From assembly GCF_029962835.1 (NCBI RefSeq), contig NC_080590.1, positions 56,790,001 through 56,854,000 of the forward strand: a DNA stretch of 64,000 nt, given 5' to 3'. The DNA comes from Magnolia sinica (taxonomy: Eukaryota; Streptophyta; Magnoliopsida; Magnoliales; Magnoliaceae). The position numbers were made by a program, and so were the translations under genes. The notes under the pieces are model-generated. The model was given only the letters and a program-made list of their open reading frames with translations, was not told where the DNA came from and ran no database searches. This document shows positions 11,376-24,479 of the stretch, piece after piece. Positions within the stretch are counted from its first letter, which is position 1; the number at the start of each line of letters is the position of its first letter.

Positions 11376-11869
11376 GGGAGTTGGACGGAGCTGATTCCCA
11401 TTTGTGGTTACTACGTGGGACTGAACTTGATTGGTGCATGCATGTAGATATTCTAGGTTTAGGTTTTTATCTTCTTCTTTTTTCCTATTTCTGATGTTAT
11501 TTTTCTGGCACGTGGGAGATGATCATCTCTTGAGCTTTTTAATGTTATTTTCTGGCATGCATGCAGATATTCTGCCTTTCGCATGTTTTCTTTATGATAT
11601 TTCATGTTTCCATTGCTTTGTTGTCTTTTACTAATTGCTAGTATATAGTATACCTTTCACTCTCTTATATTGCATTGGGATCATTGGGTCCTTACTTTCT
11701 TGAAGGTGGGGCTAATGTTACCTTGATCCAGACTGTTGGTTTGTTAGATTTCCATGTGGATGCGCCATGCCCCGAGACCTTTAAGACCAGAAGATCCTCC
11801 CATTTAATCTTTTGGACTTATTCCATTGAATAAGGATTATTCCTCCATTTCTCAACCATATCTATTTGT
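11376..11869. other. Downstream region, no gene seen
   Basis: T-rich sequence with a duplicated phrase (GATGTTATTTTTCTGGCA at about 11,492 and AATGTTATTTTCTGGCATGC at 11,540). It may be the 3' region of the broken defensin-like gene. Confidence 0.4.
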
Positions 11870-12103
11870 TGTTGGAATATGGAGTTTGGAAAACTATTTA
11901 GATAAAATAAAAATAAAATTAAAATGAGAAAAAAGAAAACTTATCAGTTTATAGAAGTTGAGGCATGACGTGAATCACTCAGCTTGAAATTGAATTTGCT
12001 CCCCTTAGACAACGTCCTAAGTGCAACAAGTTTCTAGAGCAATCGACCTCCAGGATACAATGATTATGACCCGATCCTAGCGTTGCACTCACTGTACATG
12101 GCC
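11870..12103 (-). repeat. LTR-like repeat, left copy
   Basis: It starts TGTTGGAATATGGAGTTTGG and aligns by eye with 16,635-16,862 over about 230 bases, up to CACTCACTGTACA. After that the two copies diverge, so this one looks truncated. Confidence 0.7.
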
Positions 12104-15100
12104 ATGGATTCATTAAGACTTTAAAAACTCATCATTCTTCATTGATGCTTGCATTGTACACCATAGAAGAAGCTCATTTATATCAGTGCAATCGTCTACC
12201 TCGTGTCTCATTGTTTACCCATTGAACCTATCTAATAGGATCTCTACTCGTATAGGTTGGGTTGCCAACACTGATAGCTCATATATTAGGCTTAGCCCCA
12301 TTTCCTTTGATGTATCATTGACTAATCTTTTAGATAGTCATTTGGTTAGAGGATTTAAAAGTTTTGACCCTTGGGCCTTTTACCTCCACCCAGCATTACT
12401 CCATTAGGCTTTCGCCTATTACGAAAATTCATCACTGCTACCTTCCATGTCTTATTCTCAGATTGACTAATAATCCTTTCAAACTAACTATAGATCATCA
12501 CCTTAATAAGCTATTGCCTCACCAACTAGCTATATAGAAACTAGCCTCTAGTTAGGCAGATTCTTCATTTTGCTCCTTAGTCAAGTCTTCGGCAGTCAGT
12601 TGCAAACTCTTTAACTATTCATATCTCAAGCCAACTATTTTTTCAATTTCAAAGAGTTAACAATTATGACTCCATCATGCAACGGATATTGAGCATCACT
12701 TTTATTATGATAGTTGTCGTATCACCAGCTATGAATACAACCAACTTTCTTAGCCCTGAATGTACTCTTACTATTCAACCAACTTCACTGGCCCACCATT
12801 CAACTAATTGGTGGTAAAGTTAATCGAACTTATTGTATTTATAGTACAAAGTACAAAAAGGCTGGATTAATCTGTAATGCATAGACATATGACAACTAAA
12901 ATGGAGTATCACCTTCATGTGATTATATTGCAACATTATCGTGTTATCACATGTTCCTTAACACATGAAAGGTTGGCCAATTTATCAGTTAGTGATTAGA
13001 ATTCAATACAATCAGTGGATATTTGACAACTGAATATGTAGGAGAAATATCCAAGTTCATTATCAAGTATCTTGATCGACGGATTGAACAATGAGCTCCA
13101 TAGGTGCATAAGTTTGGCCATTAGATACATTTGTTGATGGTAAAACAACATAATTCATTAAATGAACTTATAGTCTGATATGAATACCAATCCCAAATGT
13201 CTAAATCTAGCTCCCAATGATAATAAAATATAGCCTAAAAATCCCATTGATCTAAAAATCATCTTATGAATTAAGACCGCTAACAATATTCTTTCTAACT
13301 ATTCATTTGATGGCTACCAATTTGATCATTAAAACATGCAATCAATTTGATTCTAGACACCTTGTCTCCAAGACCTAAACTCAAACATCTTACATGTGTC
13401 ATGTAGGATATGTACATGAACTAGTAACATATATCACAAGGTCCTTGACCCCCACATTTTCAAATCTTTATAACTAGTGATGTAATGTTTGTTAGATATT
13501 TTCTGTTTAGTGAGGTATCCTAGTTTGATTTAATGCATGCCACATGTACAATTTCTAAGTGTCTATGTACCAAAGGTATTCACTTTGTGATGTTTCACAT
13601 TACAATAGGCCAACTATAAGATTCAAACAGATCAACTATCAGCCTCACATAAGATGGATTAAGGACCACAAGACACATGCAATCAATCTTAACCATTTGT
13701 TCTAGGAAGTAAAACAAACTAGTAGAATTGAAGTGTGTAGACGTATTGGTCCAAAACTTATACTAGTCCACTTGTCAAGGTGTGTACAATACTAATGTAG
13801 AATATTTTTTTAATTGTACATTACAACCTATTTAATGAGAGAACAAGGGAGATATTTTGACTCATGGCATCACAAATAATTTGGATCTAATATGTATGGG
13901 ATAGATTGATATGTGTTTATGACATAAAGATTATCCATTTCACACAGGGGTGATCACGTGATGGACATCCTTGTCTGACTTTTGGACAAAGCCTACTATT
14001 CAACCCCACTTGGTAGATGGCCAAGATCTCTCACACCACCATGCTAGCATACATACACCAAAAAGTCTTCCCAGCATGACTAGACCAGTATGATTTAATA
14101 ACAACTATATATATATATATGTGTGTGTGTGTGGGTGTTTGTGTGGGTGTGTGTGGCCTACTTTGTAAAAAAAAGACCAAAACATGTGTTGAGTGACTCC
14201 TTAGTGTGCACTCGTGCAGTGCATCATGGTGTTTTCCTAACTATTTTTAATCATCTACTTTATCAACATAATTACTCATTTCATGCATATTCGTGCGTCA
14301 AAGATAAAATCAAAACATAGAACTGAGTAAAATAATGACATGTTCTATACTAACGGAATGGACAAACCATACATTCATCCGCCGCCCATCATCAATGTCA
14401 TTAGTCATCTTCCTATAATCCACAAGATGGACGGGTAAGATTGTCAAATAGGAAATATATTGTTGACACACACATCATTGATAATGGGATATACTTAGAA
14501 CAATCTTGATTACCAAATGTTGAGTGAGCCCACCTATATAGTTGTGTCATAAGTCACTATCAAAGCATACAATATTCAGTAGGGCCCAATGGACCCATTT
14601 CAGGAGGTTGGCCCTAGAAAGAATAGGTCATAAATGGTCCCTGAAAAATGATGCCTAACATTATGCAACCGTCCACTAATCAAATGACTAGCATCATTTG
14701 TAGAGATTCAAACTTTTCTAATGACCCACTCAATATGGGATCCATATTTGGAATTGTTCCGATCATCCATACTAATGACTCAATTTGCAGACTACAAACG
14801 GACAATAAGAACCAATGGACTGGATTTCCTATAATGATCCTAAGAACAAATGAAAACCACATAATTTGGTAGTAAAACACCCAAGCTTTGTGGGTTTTAG
14901 TAGAAAACTTTCAATGGATCATACCAACCTCCATTAATTGTAAAACCTCTAATAGAATCCTGATCACCCGTTTTGATCATGCACAAGAGAGACTAGATGA
15001 CACATGTGAACCTTTGCATTTCTGATTTGGTGCCACATATGTGAACAGTTTCTCTGAGTACTTGTGTAACAAGAGTCACATGTTGCCTCGTTACTTCCTA

Positions 15101-16634
15101 ACCATTGAAGGGTATTCTCCTTATTTACTCCAGATAACAATGGTAAAAAAGATAATATGATTGACCCAAGCATCATTCTCTCATCAGTATTGGACAATAC
15201 TATCCCAGCCTAGTTTCCACAAACTAAGAATAGTAGACAACACCATTTATAACTTTTTTTTTTTTTATAACCATCAGTTTTAATTCCATTTATCAGATAA
15301 AATGGAGGATATATATGTGTATTATTTTTAGAATTGTCCATTCATTATATATCAAAAACTAGATGGACTGTCGGAGTTGATAACAAACTTTGCTACTTGT
15401 AGAATTCCAGAACACTTGTGTATGAACCATAGTGCTCTGCCAAACACTATATTAAATTGAAATTCTAACCAATTTGACAATACAACACTTCATCTCCAGG
15501 CCTCTCTCTTTCTCATGATATCATAAAAATGAGGGGCCTTTTATCATAATCTCCCCATCTCTGTCAATCGAGTTTTAAGTAATGCACAAGAATGGGAGCA
15601 AACAAACTTTCTCAGAGTATATAAAGAATGATATCGAAGTCCCATGGCCATGCTCTACTGGATTGTTTTACCCTCTCCCATCATCACCACCACCACTCGC
15701 TCATGGTGGAGCGCAAGTAGATGACTTTCTTCATTGGCCTCAATGCCACTCTCAAGGACAACAATAACAATCTGACCACATCAATAAGAATGATTCCATA
15801 TTCATAGTTGGTCCACTATATAATACTATTACGAAGAGAAAAAATAGGAGACGACTAGGTGAGGATCATAGAAGATCTCGACATTTTTGGTTTGAAGTGA
15901 GTATGAGTCCTCAGGAGGAATAGCATGAATTTCTATAAGAAGCCAGTTTCTTAATTTGACTCACTTGTTTTACACGTTGGTTCGAAGGTCAATCACTCAT
16001 CGGGTGGCAAGGATTGTCGAATTCATGTAATTCTCAAGAAGCGGCCAATGCGCAACAGAGTCCACTAAATGGATGGTCAATAATGAAATAAATAGCATAC
16101 ATTTGTCACATGGGCCTCATCATGTATTTGTCATGGCTTATAAATTAGATTATTCCAATAATTAAGAGCCACACATGTATGTCAGCGGGAACCATAGGTT
16201 ACCTTTTCCACTTATTTTAAACTTATCTTATGAGTGGACCAGTCTTGACTTTGGGCCATGGCTAATACAGAGTGGCACAACGACATAGGATGAACAACCC
16301 ATATCTCATGTACACACCACGTTACAATAGTTAGAATGGCTGGTTACATCCACTCTTGGAGAATATCACTAATTTAGGGCGTGATGCGATAATATAGAAA
16401 TGTCTCCATGATAAAGTCCAAGAATCTTCCTATTTCAATTTGCCATATATGTGAAGGCACATGTATGAGCTAATATAGAACTTGCAGCGAATGAAGACAA
16501 CTATATTCATAAATTAAACATGTGAACATTTTCATATTAAACTTAAGCATGTCTGGTCATGTTACACTCAACTATGTTATCATATTTCCAAATAGTTTCC
16601 ACACAGTAAAATTTTCGATTTCAAGCTATAAGAT
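12104..16634. other. Unassigned DNA between the two LTR-like repeats
   Basis: No gag, polymerase or host domain was recognised in any frame. It contains a (TA)n(GT)n microsatellite (14,105-14,155), a short poly-T run (15,251-15,266) and scattered GGGCCCAATGGACCCA-like words. It could be a worn non-autonomous element interior or ordinary intergenic DNA. Confidence 0.4.
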
Positions 16635-17253
16635 TGTTGGAATATGGAGTTTGGAAAACTATTTAGATAAAATAAAAATAAAATTAAAATGAGAAAATAG
16701 AAAACTTATCGGTTTGTAAAAGTCAAGGCATGATGTGAATCACTCGGCTTGAAATCAAATTTGCTTCCCTTGGACAACGTCCCAAGTGCAACAAGTTTCC
16801 AAAACAATCGACCTCTAGGATACAACGACTATGACCCGGTTCCAGCGGTGCACTCACTGTACACAGGCTCGAACTACTTGTAGTCTTAACTCGAATTAGA
16901 AAATACTTAAACCTTATTTTTAATGTAAAACAAACTTTTTATTACTTTCAGCTGAAACAGATGAGAAAAAGTCTATTTATAGACTTTGTGAATACACCCT
17001 TTAAGGGTATAGAGATACCCTTTCACAAAGGGTTGTGACTATTGGGTTTAAACCTAAGTGGTGTGACTATTAGGATTAAAAAGACATAACTTTTCAAAAC
17101 AAAATATGAAAGGATGCAACCTTTCAAACATATGTGAAAAGACACATCTGTAGGGCACATGCACACCCATGGCCATGGCCCGTCCTAATGGATATTTTGA
17201 AACACTAATTATTTAAATAAATAAATACACATTTGTTGGTCCAACCATTGGAG
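16635..17253 (-). repeat. LTR-like repeat, right copy, with TATA box
   Basis: It begins TGTTGGAATATGGAGTTTGG on the plus strand, which is the 3' end of a minus-strand LTR. A TATA box (CTATAAATAGAC on the minus strand, about 16,974-16,985) supports the orientation. The outer end near TTGTTGGTCCA is tentative. No primer binding site lies beside 16,635, so it is probably a solo LTR. Confidence 0.55.
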
Positions 17254-17944
17254 GTTGAGGATTGTGTAGACTGAGACGTTTTATCCGCATCCTTCATTCA
17301 TTGTGGGGTCCATCAGATCAATAATATGGATCTAACATGCAATGGGCTTCACTGGTAGAAATTCGAAGAATCGAAGATGGGCTAGACTCTTATGATGGTT
17401 GTCTTTTTTTCAAATGGTAATAAATCATCTCTTACACTTGTGGCACTCATGTAATGATATCTTGACCATCCACCTTAACAGGTTCACAACAAGCCATGGC
17501 CACGATTTCGAAGAACCCTCCATTTTACACCACTAGTTAAAAATTCAAAATTTGGCCAATGTAAGTTTTGGCATTATATTTATTCAACCGGATAGTTGGG
17601 TAATTCGACGGCTATGGATTTTGGCAAGTCGCCAACCTACCAAATGGGCCCAATAGATGAATTATCTGGATTTCGTATGCACGTGCACATGTAGAGAAAT
17701 TGAGTGCCTGATAGCAAACTCCTAGCTATTACAATTCACCACTCTTGGATAGTAAAAGTTACTAAACATATATAAATCATATACCATTTGCAACATCATA
17801 AGAACTCCACTCAGGAAAAAAGTTTTTTTTAAAAAAAAGATGAAAAAAAATTCCATAAACCCAAATGAGTGCCTGAAATTTCAGGAGCTCTTATTTAGGG
17901 TGAAAACATCCGAACCATTGTCCACGAAAGTCAAACTTAGTCTA
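17254..17944. other. 3' flank of the phytocyanin gene
   Basis: No coding frame is recognisable. AAATAAGAGCTCC on the minus strand, near 17,890-17,902, may serve as a polyadenylation signal for the gene upstream. The rest is AT-rich. Confidence 0.4.
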
Positions 17945-19278
17945 TCAAACCATGATCATCAACACAATGGCGGCTATGCCAACCATCAATGCCTGATATC
18001 CAGCTGCCACGATCCCGTTCGCCGAGTTAGGCGCTTCAGCCTCTGGGCGCCATTGTGGTGGGGAAGCTGGAGCTAGCGAGTCTGAGACGGTGATCGCAAG
18101 CTTCTGGCCTCCTTTCGCACAGTGATCGCTCTTTCCACAGATGTACCACTTCCTGCCGGGGGTTACAAGGGTAATTATGTCATTTCCGGTGTTGAGAGAC
18201 TCGTTGGCTGGGGGAATAATGCAGTCCTTGAAGGCAGTCCCATTAACCTTGAAGACGTCGTGAAATGCGGCATCATATTTAAAAACTGCAATTAAACAAA
18301 TTTGGATATTATGAAGAGAGATTAGACATTGCTGTGAGACCCAATAATTAATGCTTTTGTTCAAGTCAACAGATGTTCGGTGGGACCCACGTGATCCCTC
18401 CTCTGTTAGGCCCATGGGTGGATGGATGGGCCTGTTTGAAGGAAATGGGAAAATGAAATTGGAAAATACATGGACTCATCATCTTCATGAATTTGCATTG
18501 GATTTAAATTTCACAAATCCCAGAGTTTAGTGTGTTTGGAAATCAAGTTACAAATGCATGGTCTTGGAAGTATTTGTTACAATGTCAGATAATTTATTAC
18601 AATAAAAAAAGCTTTCTTGCTTTATAGATTACTAAAAAAGTCTTTAATTGGATTTTCCCGAAATCTACCAAATGCATGAATCGAGAGGTATGGTTTCTGT
18701 AAGTCCAAAGAATCTTCCCAAATAATCCTAAAAGAAAAGGAAGAGAGATATGAAATCGAACAATCCCAACCATCTGATCAATGGACTTCTTTTCATCCTA
18801 CCAGCCATGGAAAATTAGATTTCTAACCACTCATTTAAAGTCCAACATTCTGAACCGTTAGATGGCAGCAGCATTGTCAACCCAAGGTGGACCTGCCAGA
18901 TGAACAATCTGGACTGCTAAAAAGGTGGGCCACACCTGCACAAAATACTGGCCTAGTTCGAGTTGTATTGAATTTTCCTTGATTGTAAAATTACTGAAAT
19001 AGTGGACACAAAAGAGAAAAGTTAGAACCAGCCTAAGGAGACTAACTCTTTCATTTGTTTTCATTTCTGCTTAGTTAGATCTGGCATCGAGTCGAGTCGG
19101 ACCAAGTTAGGGCTGACTTGATTCAGTTTTCAAATAGGCCTTACGCGAACTCAATCCGACTTGGTATCGAGTCCTGCATGCATGACCCTGATCCGAGTTT
19201 GGGTCTGGCGTGGACTGATCCGGACAATTTCGACCCAGTCAGAAATACTGAGTGAGGTCGAGTTAGCACCCAATCGGG

Positions 19279-19317
<39 letters not shown>

Positions 19318-19361
19318 GGTGGGTGGCTGCCTGCCAGGCTTGGGAGATGAGAAGGATGAGG

Positions 19362-19410
<49 letters not shown>

Positions 19411-19451
19411 GGATTGGGTCGGATGTGGCAGGTAGGGTTAGATATAGTTTT

Positions 19452-19489
<38 letters not shown>

Positions 19490-20247
19490 AACCTGAACCC
19501 AAGTCGAGTCATGTTTCAGATCGAGTCGAGTCTGATAAGATCAAGTTTTGGGTCGAGTTATTAGGTAACTCAAACTCAACTCGGTTTGAGTTTAGATTGG
19601 GCTAAGCGTAATCAGTTCGGACCGACTCTCCCATTCAAGTTAGGGTTAAGTCGGGTTTGAACAAGTCGGACTAGTTGAGTCACCCGAGTCATGTCGTATC
19701 GTGCCCAGTTTTATGCTTAGTTCACTGGTGTGATAGTCATAATAGATGTCCGAGAGTTTTCAGATGAGGTGATGATGACCAGCCTCCTGCACATGTCCCA
19801 AATGTGTTCGACGTGCACCGGATCTGAACCATCTAGATGAAGCAATATGACATGACCATTCCTCCAGCTAAAAATCAGGCTCGCCGGATGTTCAGATCGC
19901 CCACAGCAATGGACTGAATTAGAATTTTCAGTTCAAACTGGGACAGGCAATCACACCTCATGTAGTGGACAAAAATGAAGCAGAATAATTTTCTCGTGGC
20001 ATCCAAACAAGCCCAATCATGGCTACCAAAAAAATTAAGTAAATAAATAAACAAATAATGAGCGTGGGTGCACTAATTTACCAAGGTTATCTCCGACCGT
20101 GAAATCCTTGCCCGCAGCCCAGGTTTGATAATCGAAGTTGGGGGTCCACCCCTTATCATCGCCGACCACATATTCTGTGGCCAAAGCGACTGATGGAAGG
20201 ATAACAACCATAACCGCAAGGACAACATACATTTGTTTAGAAGCCAT
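17945..20247 (-). CDS. Phytocyanin (stellacyanin-like blue copper protein), two exons
   Basis: Exon 1 is 20,082-20,247 and exon 2 is 17,945-18,285, joined across a 1,796-base intron with GT (20,081-20,080) and AG ends; the frame is kept and gives 168 residues. Residues 1-23 form a signal peptide ending ALA, before TEYVVGDDKGW. The plastocyanin-like domain has copper ligands His64, Cys105 and His110 with Gln116 as likely axial ligand, and Cys77 and Cys111 for the disulfide. Asn70 (NGT) and Asn83 (NES) are N-glycosylation sites. A Pro/Ala/Ser-rich linker (127-141) and a hydrophobic tail (147-168) suggest a GPI anchor at the plasma membrane. These are extracellular electron-transfer or cell-wall proteins. 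The spacing from His110 to Gln116 is one residue longer than I recall for the family. This is the only intact gene in the window. Confidence 0.92.
19080..19700. repeat. Intron microsatellites and GAGTCGAGTC-rich stretch
   Basis: Within the phytocyanin intron lie (GA)n at 19,280-19,313, (GA)n at 19,365-19,406 and (GT)n at about 19,453-19,487, embedded in a region rich in CGAGTCGAGTCGG and its complement. The open frames here are low-complexity artefacts. Confidence 0.9.
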
Positions 20248-20348
20248 TAGAGCTAATCAATATAATTATGATACTTAAACCTCTCTTAGCTCCAATGATC
20301 TTCTAATTGCCCAGTTCAGATGGTTATTGGATGGATCCCAAGGGGTTA

Positions 20349-20355
20349 ATTTATA
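20349..20355 (-). promoter_or_regulatory. TATA box of the phytocyanin gene
   Basis: CTCTATAAATTAACC on the minus strand, about 100 bases upstream of the ATG at 20,247, leaving room for a 5' leader of roughly 70 bases. Confidence 0.65.
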
Positions 20356-21184
20356 GAGGTTTCTATGGAATATGACATACAAAATTCGATTAACAGATAT
20401 GCACCATTGGTTTTTGTGGCCGGCTAAGGGCGGCATGGCCCATATGGCGCGTACACAAGCGTTAACAAGATCGCATTGGATAGTCCGTGTTATGAAAGAT
20501 TATTAAAAATAGGGAGGGCGCAACCGTTAATAAAACGCATTCGAGAACAACTTTTTCGTGACCATGTCAATGTATACTGATATGTGACGCATGTGCCTAC
20601 CAGGCACACGCTTGGAACATCAGAGTCGCTCATCAGGTCGGCACTACCATGACCATGCCTTGGCCCGAATATTATTTTGGCAATGTCATCGTGTAGGCTA
20701 CACGTACAAGATTATGGATGGTTACTAAAAAAAGTTGGATGGCCTATAATCAAGACAGTGTGGCCCACCTGATGAGTGGATATTTTCTTCTGAGACATTG
20801 CATGTCCTTGGTGTTCCCCATCTAGTGAGTGGATTGGAACCTGCACGTGTGCTTCTCTTTCATCTCTTGACGTGTGTGTTTATTTCTCGTCGTTATAACG
20901 TTACGCTCTATATTGCACCACGTGGATTTACCTTGTTTCCGTTCCGCCGAAATGAGGGGAGGGCGGATCGTATGAGGTGAAGGCAAAAGGGGATTGGGGT
21001 GCCATCATTTACGTCATCGTCTACAATGTCAGGTGAAGTCTCCTCAGAATAAATGAAAATACACGCGTGTTTTTAATTTTAAAAATATATATTTTTTTGC
21101 CCATCATGATATATGTATTAGCACACAGAGTCAATATATATTTTCCGACCACCTAAAAATGAGGCAGATCCAATGCTACTCACA
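20356..21184. other. Upstream region of the phytocyanin gene
   Basis: Probably promoter-proximal and intergenic sequence. It contains several ACGTG/CACGTG-type words (for example GCACGTG near 20,843 and CCACGTGG near 20,919). No gene is seen. Confidence 0.35.
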
Positions 21185-21676
21185 GAGTCAATACCGAGGT
21201 GGCTACTGACAATGCTGTGTAGGGCCCACATAGTGTATGTGTGTTTTATCCAAGCAGTCCATCTAATTTCCAGATCATTATAAAGCATTATACGAAAAAT
21301 ATGGGATATTAAAATCTCCAGTGGACCACACCACAAGAAAACAGTGGAGATTAAACGCCCACCGTTAAATAATTCCTAGGGTTCGCCGTAATATTTATTT
21401 GTCAACTAAACTGTTGATTAGGTCAAGCACACCTAGATGAAGAGAAAACAGCAACATAAGCTGAATTTAAAACTTTCGTAGCACTTAAGAAGTTTTTAAT
21501 GGTTAGTGTTCAATCATCACTCCTTCCTTTATTCTGGTCCACATGAGATTTGGATGTGCCTCATTTTGGGGTTCATGCAATAAAATAGTCTGAAAAAAAT
21601 AGGTGAATGGCGTGGATAAAACTCATACATCATGAGGGCCACGGAGCACTGTCGGTAGCCACCTCGCTACTCACGG
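21185..21676. repeat. Foldback MITE with long inverted arms
   Basis: The left arm (CGAGGTGGCTACTGACAATG ... TGTTTTATCCAAGCAGTCCA) and the complement of the right arm (CGAGGTGGCTACCGACAGTG ... GTTTTATCCACGCCATTC) align over about 75 bases; spacer about 340 bases. No coding capacity. The arm contains the GGGCCCAC-TGTATGTGTGTTTTATCC word found all over the window, so this is probably the parent structure of that dispersed motif. Confidence 0.8.
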
Positions 21677-22389
21677 TGTCAGTACACAATATGCGTTCCG
21701 GAGAGGACCACACCTCATGAAGCAATGACTGTAGGGCTAGTATTGAAACCTTCGTGGGGCACACCGGTTGCTTTATGTTCGATCTGACTTATTCATAAGG
21801 TCGCACATACTGGATGACGGGGAAACACAAATATGAGCTTGATCGAATCCAATTCTTGATTGTTGCCCGTGGTATGATTTGCTTGAGCTTTGATTATACC
21901 TATTTTAGGGCTAATGTCTTTAAAGAATTGAAAAAGAAAATAAAAACGAATCAATGGTGTGAATTTAAGGAGTACATCAGGTGAGAACCTAAATCCACCG
22001 GGTGGGTGTAAGTGCTAAGATGTTGAGCACACATAAGTTGTCGAATTTCGTAAAAACAAAATCACCTCAAAGTAAATCTTCTATGATCGGTCTTTGTTTA
22101 AGAGAAGATCAAGCTCAAGATCTGTCTTTGTTCAAGAGAAGATCAAGTTCAAGATCGATCTATGTTCAAGAAAAAATCAAGCTCAAGATTGGTGAGCTGA
22201 TATTTAAGATGAAGTCCGAGACACAATTAGAGTACAAATTCAAGACGAAGTCTGATACAAAGTTCAAGCCAAAGAAAATCAAATATTTGATATATCTCAG
22301 GTGATATAAAACCCTAGAAAGACCTTAGGACTAGGTACTTTCAAAATTGTTTAATTATGTGTGTTTTCACTTGTTTTGCCTGGAATTCA

Positions 22390-22735
22390 GCTAGTTTAAC
22401 TTTTGATTCGACCAGCTTAAGCTTCCTCGGCCAGTCCAACTTCAAGCTTGAATTGAATAATAACTTTTGTTGTAAATTCGGCTAGCCTGAGTTTTGGTTC
22501 GGTTAGCTCGAGAAAGTTCGGGCCAAATTCAACAACTTCAACTTTTGAAATTCGGGGGAATTCGACTAGCCGAAGGTCAAATTCGGCTAGCTGAATTGTG
22601 CTATTCGGTCAGCCAAAATAGACCTCGAGCTAGCCGCATTTTGGATAATTCTTATCCCGCGCAATCCGAAATCTGTTGAACAGAATTTGCTGAACTTATG
22701 CTACTCGAAGTCTATCTCAAGCTAGCCGATGTTCT
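22390..22735 (+). repeat. U3 palindrome array (CGGCTAGCCG type)
   Basis: Irregularly spaced words such as TTCGGCTAGCC, TCGACTAGCCGAAG, TTCGGCTAGCTGAA and GAGCTAGCCGCA surround a CTAG centre. The array stops just before the TATA box at 22,748. Confidence 0.8.
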
Positions 22736-22747
22736 AACTTCTTTACC

Positions 22748-22755
22748 TATAAATT
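22748..22755 (+). promoter_or_regulatory. TATA box of the solo LTR at 22,007
   Basis: CCTATAAATTG, about 17 bases after the last palindromic word. The Copia-2 LTR has the same box at 49,387-49,394. Confidence 0.65.
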
Positions 22756-23699
22756 GATTTCTTCTCTCATTATGAATTACACAAGTTAATTATCAAAATT
22801 CTTCTACAAGAGAGAGAGAAACTCAAGTTATTAGCAAGCTATTGGATGATATTTATAATTTATTTAAATAGTTTTTTCAATTCCCTTTAATCTCAGATCT
22901 TTTAAATTTAATCTAAGAGAGTAAACTATATTCCTCTTTGAGATCTAAGAGAATTGAATTAAGTAACTTTTGGGTTTAACAAAATTAAAATCAATAGAAC
23001 CCTAGACCCTTTCTATTTAACTGAACATGACACCATTTACATTCAGGAAAGAGGTTATTTTGCTACATCTTGTAAGGTAAAGATAAGTATACATTCTATA
23101 ACTCTTTTTAGGTTTTATTTGAGATCTCTTGTGAAAATCTTCATTAATGTTTTGTCGAGATAGCCTGGTAAAATCTTAGTTTAAGTTTTTATTATGATAG
23201 CTTGTGAAAATCACGAGGAATTGTATCGGGTTATTAAGGTGACCCTGTGAAAACATTTTCATAGTGAAAGCCAAAATTACGAGGGAAGTAATTTTGGGAG
23301 TGAAGTAAGTGTGGTTGTTTTTAAAGCACTGAACCACTATAATTCTTTATACCATGTGATAAATGCCTTATTTTTATTTGTGGTGGATTGAATGTATTTA
23401 ATTTTAGTTGTGTGGTGAATATTGTAATTCTTTAATTTACTCTTGAAAGTTTAAGGTTTTGATTTTAAAGAAATTCGTGAAATAAGATCGTCCTACCTAA
23501 AACTTTAGGTGAAGGTTGTCCTATGAATTATTTAGAATCAAAGTTTCAATACTCAAGCAATTGAGATGTTTTTATTATTTACATATTTAGAACTTATTTT
23601 GATTATTTGGCATTATCCTATTCCCCCGTCCCCCCCCCCCCTTCTAGGACATCATAAGCCCTACTTTTCAGTGGGACCCTCACTATGGGACTCACAATG

Positions 23700-24406
23700 T
23701 GACACGGGGATGAAGGTGATGAGGTCGATTACCATCTTCCTCAAGGATAACTACTCCAAATCCACGCAGCTTCTCTGGACTCCTCACAGAGATTTCTCGA
23801 ATCCATGAGGAAAAAGTAAGGAAAATAGAAAATAAATTCTATAAAATTCGTAATTTGATTAATAAATGAATAAACAAGTTTACACCCCTTTAATTAGGGG
23901 TACTAAGCCATGGAAGAAGTTTTGAAATTAAACTACAACTAAAAATCTTACAATTAGCAACTTACTATAAATAGAAAATAGATGGTCATGATTCTTACTA
24001 GTGTGCATGGTTTTTGACCAAAAATAGTAAGTATCCTATTCGACCGACGCATGATGTTCTCCTAATTATTCTAAGCACATTTCATGTTGGGCGCACCCCT
24101 AAAGCCTAACGGATGAAGAGTTATACTCAAACTAAAACTTGCTATAAATAGTAAAATGAAATTAACATAGGATTTTGACTATTAATCTGATGGTACTTCG
24201 CAAATTCGGCACGGGCAACCCGTCATAGTAAGTTGGGTGGTTAAAGTAGCTCGTCCTACCCCAAAATCATATATGGTACGTTTGAAAGCTTATTCCGGTT
24301 TGTGAGATACGTCCGTTTTAAGTTTGACGGTACGGATCACTTTTGCTTCTGATCAGACCTTTTCTAATCCATCTTGGCCATGAAACTGTCCGTAACCCAC
24401 TCTACA
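23700..24406 (-). repeat. Gypsy-1 3' LTR
   Basis: The left end TGACACGGGGATGAAGG and the right end CTCTACA match the other LTR. On the minus strand it begins TGTAGAG, preceded by a purine-rich tract (AAAGTAAAGGAGAC, about 24,408-24,425) that fits a polypurine tract. Confidence 0.85.
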
Positions 24407-24479
24407 TTAGTCTCCTTTACTTTAAAAGAACTTGTCCTACTTTGGTTCATGATACTCGGTCAGGTACGCGACATTGAAA

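Larger units (their letters stand above)
22007..23670 (+). mobile_element. Solo LTR of a SIRE-like Copia element
   Basis: It begins TGTAAGTGCTAAGATG and ends CTACTTTTCA. The direct repeat GTGGG lies at 22,002-22,006 and 23,671-23,675, a perfect 5-bp target duplication. It aligns with the Copia-2 LTR (35,962-36,211 plus 49,052-50,305). No primer binding site or coding sequence follows, so the internal part was lost by recombination. A poly-C run (about 23,620-23,641) lies near its 3' end. Confidence 0.92.

Noticed and set aside
19161..19605. Frames of about 65-110 codons inside the phytocyanin intron
   Set aside because: They are translations of (GA)n and (GT)n microsatellites.
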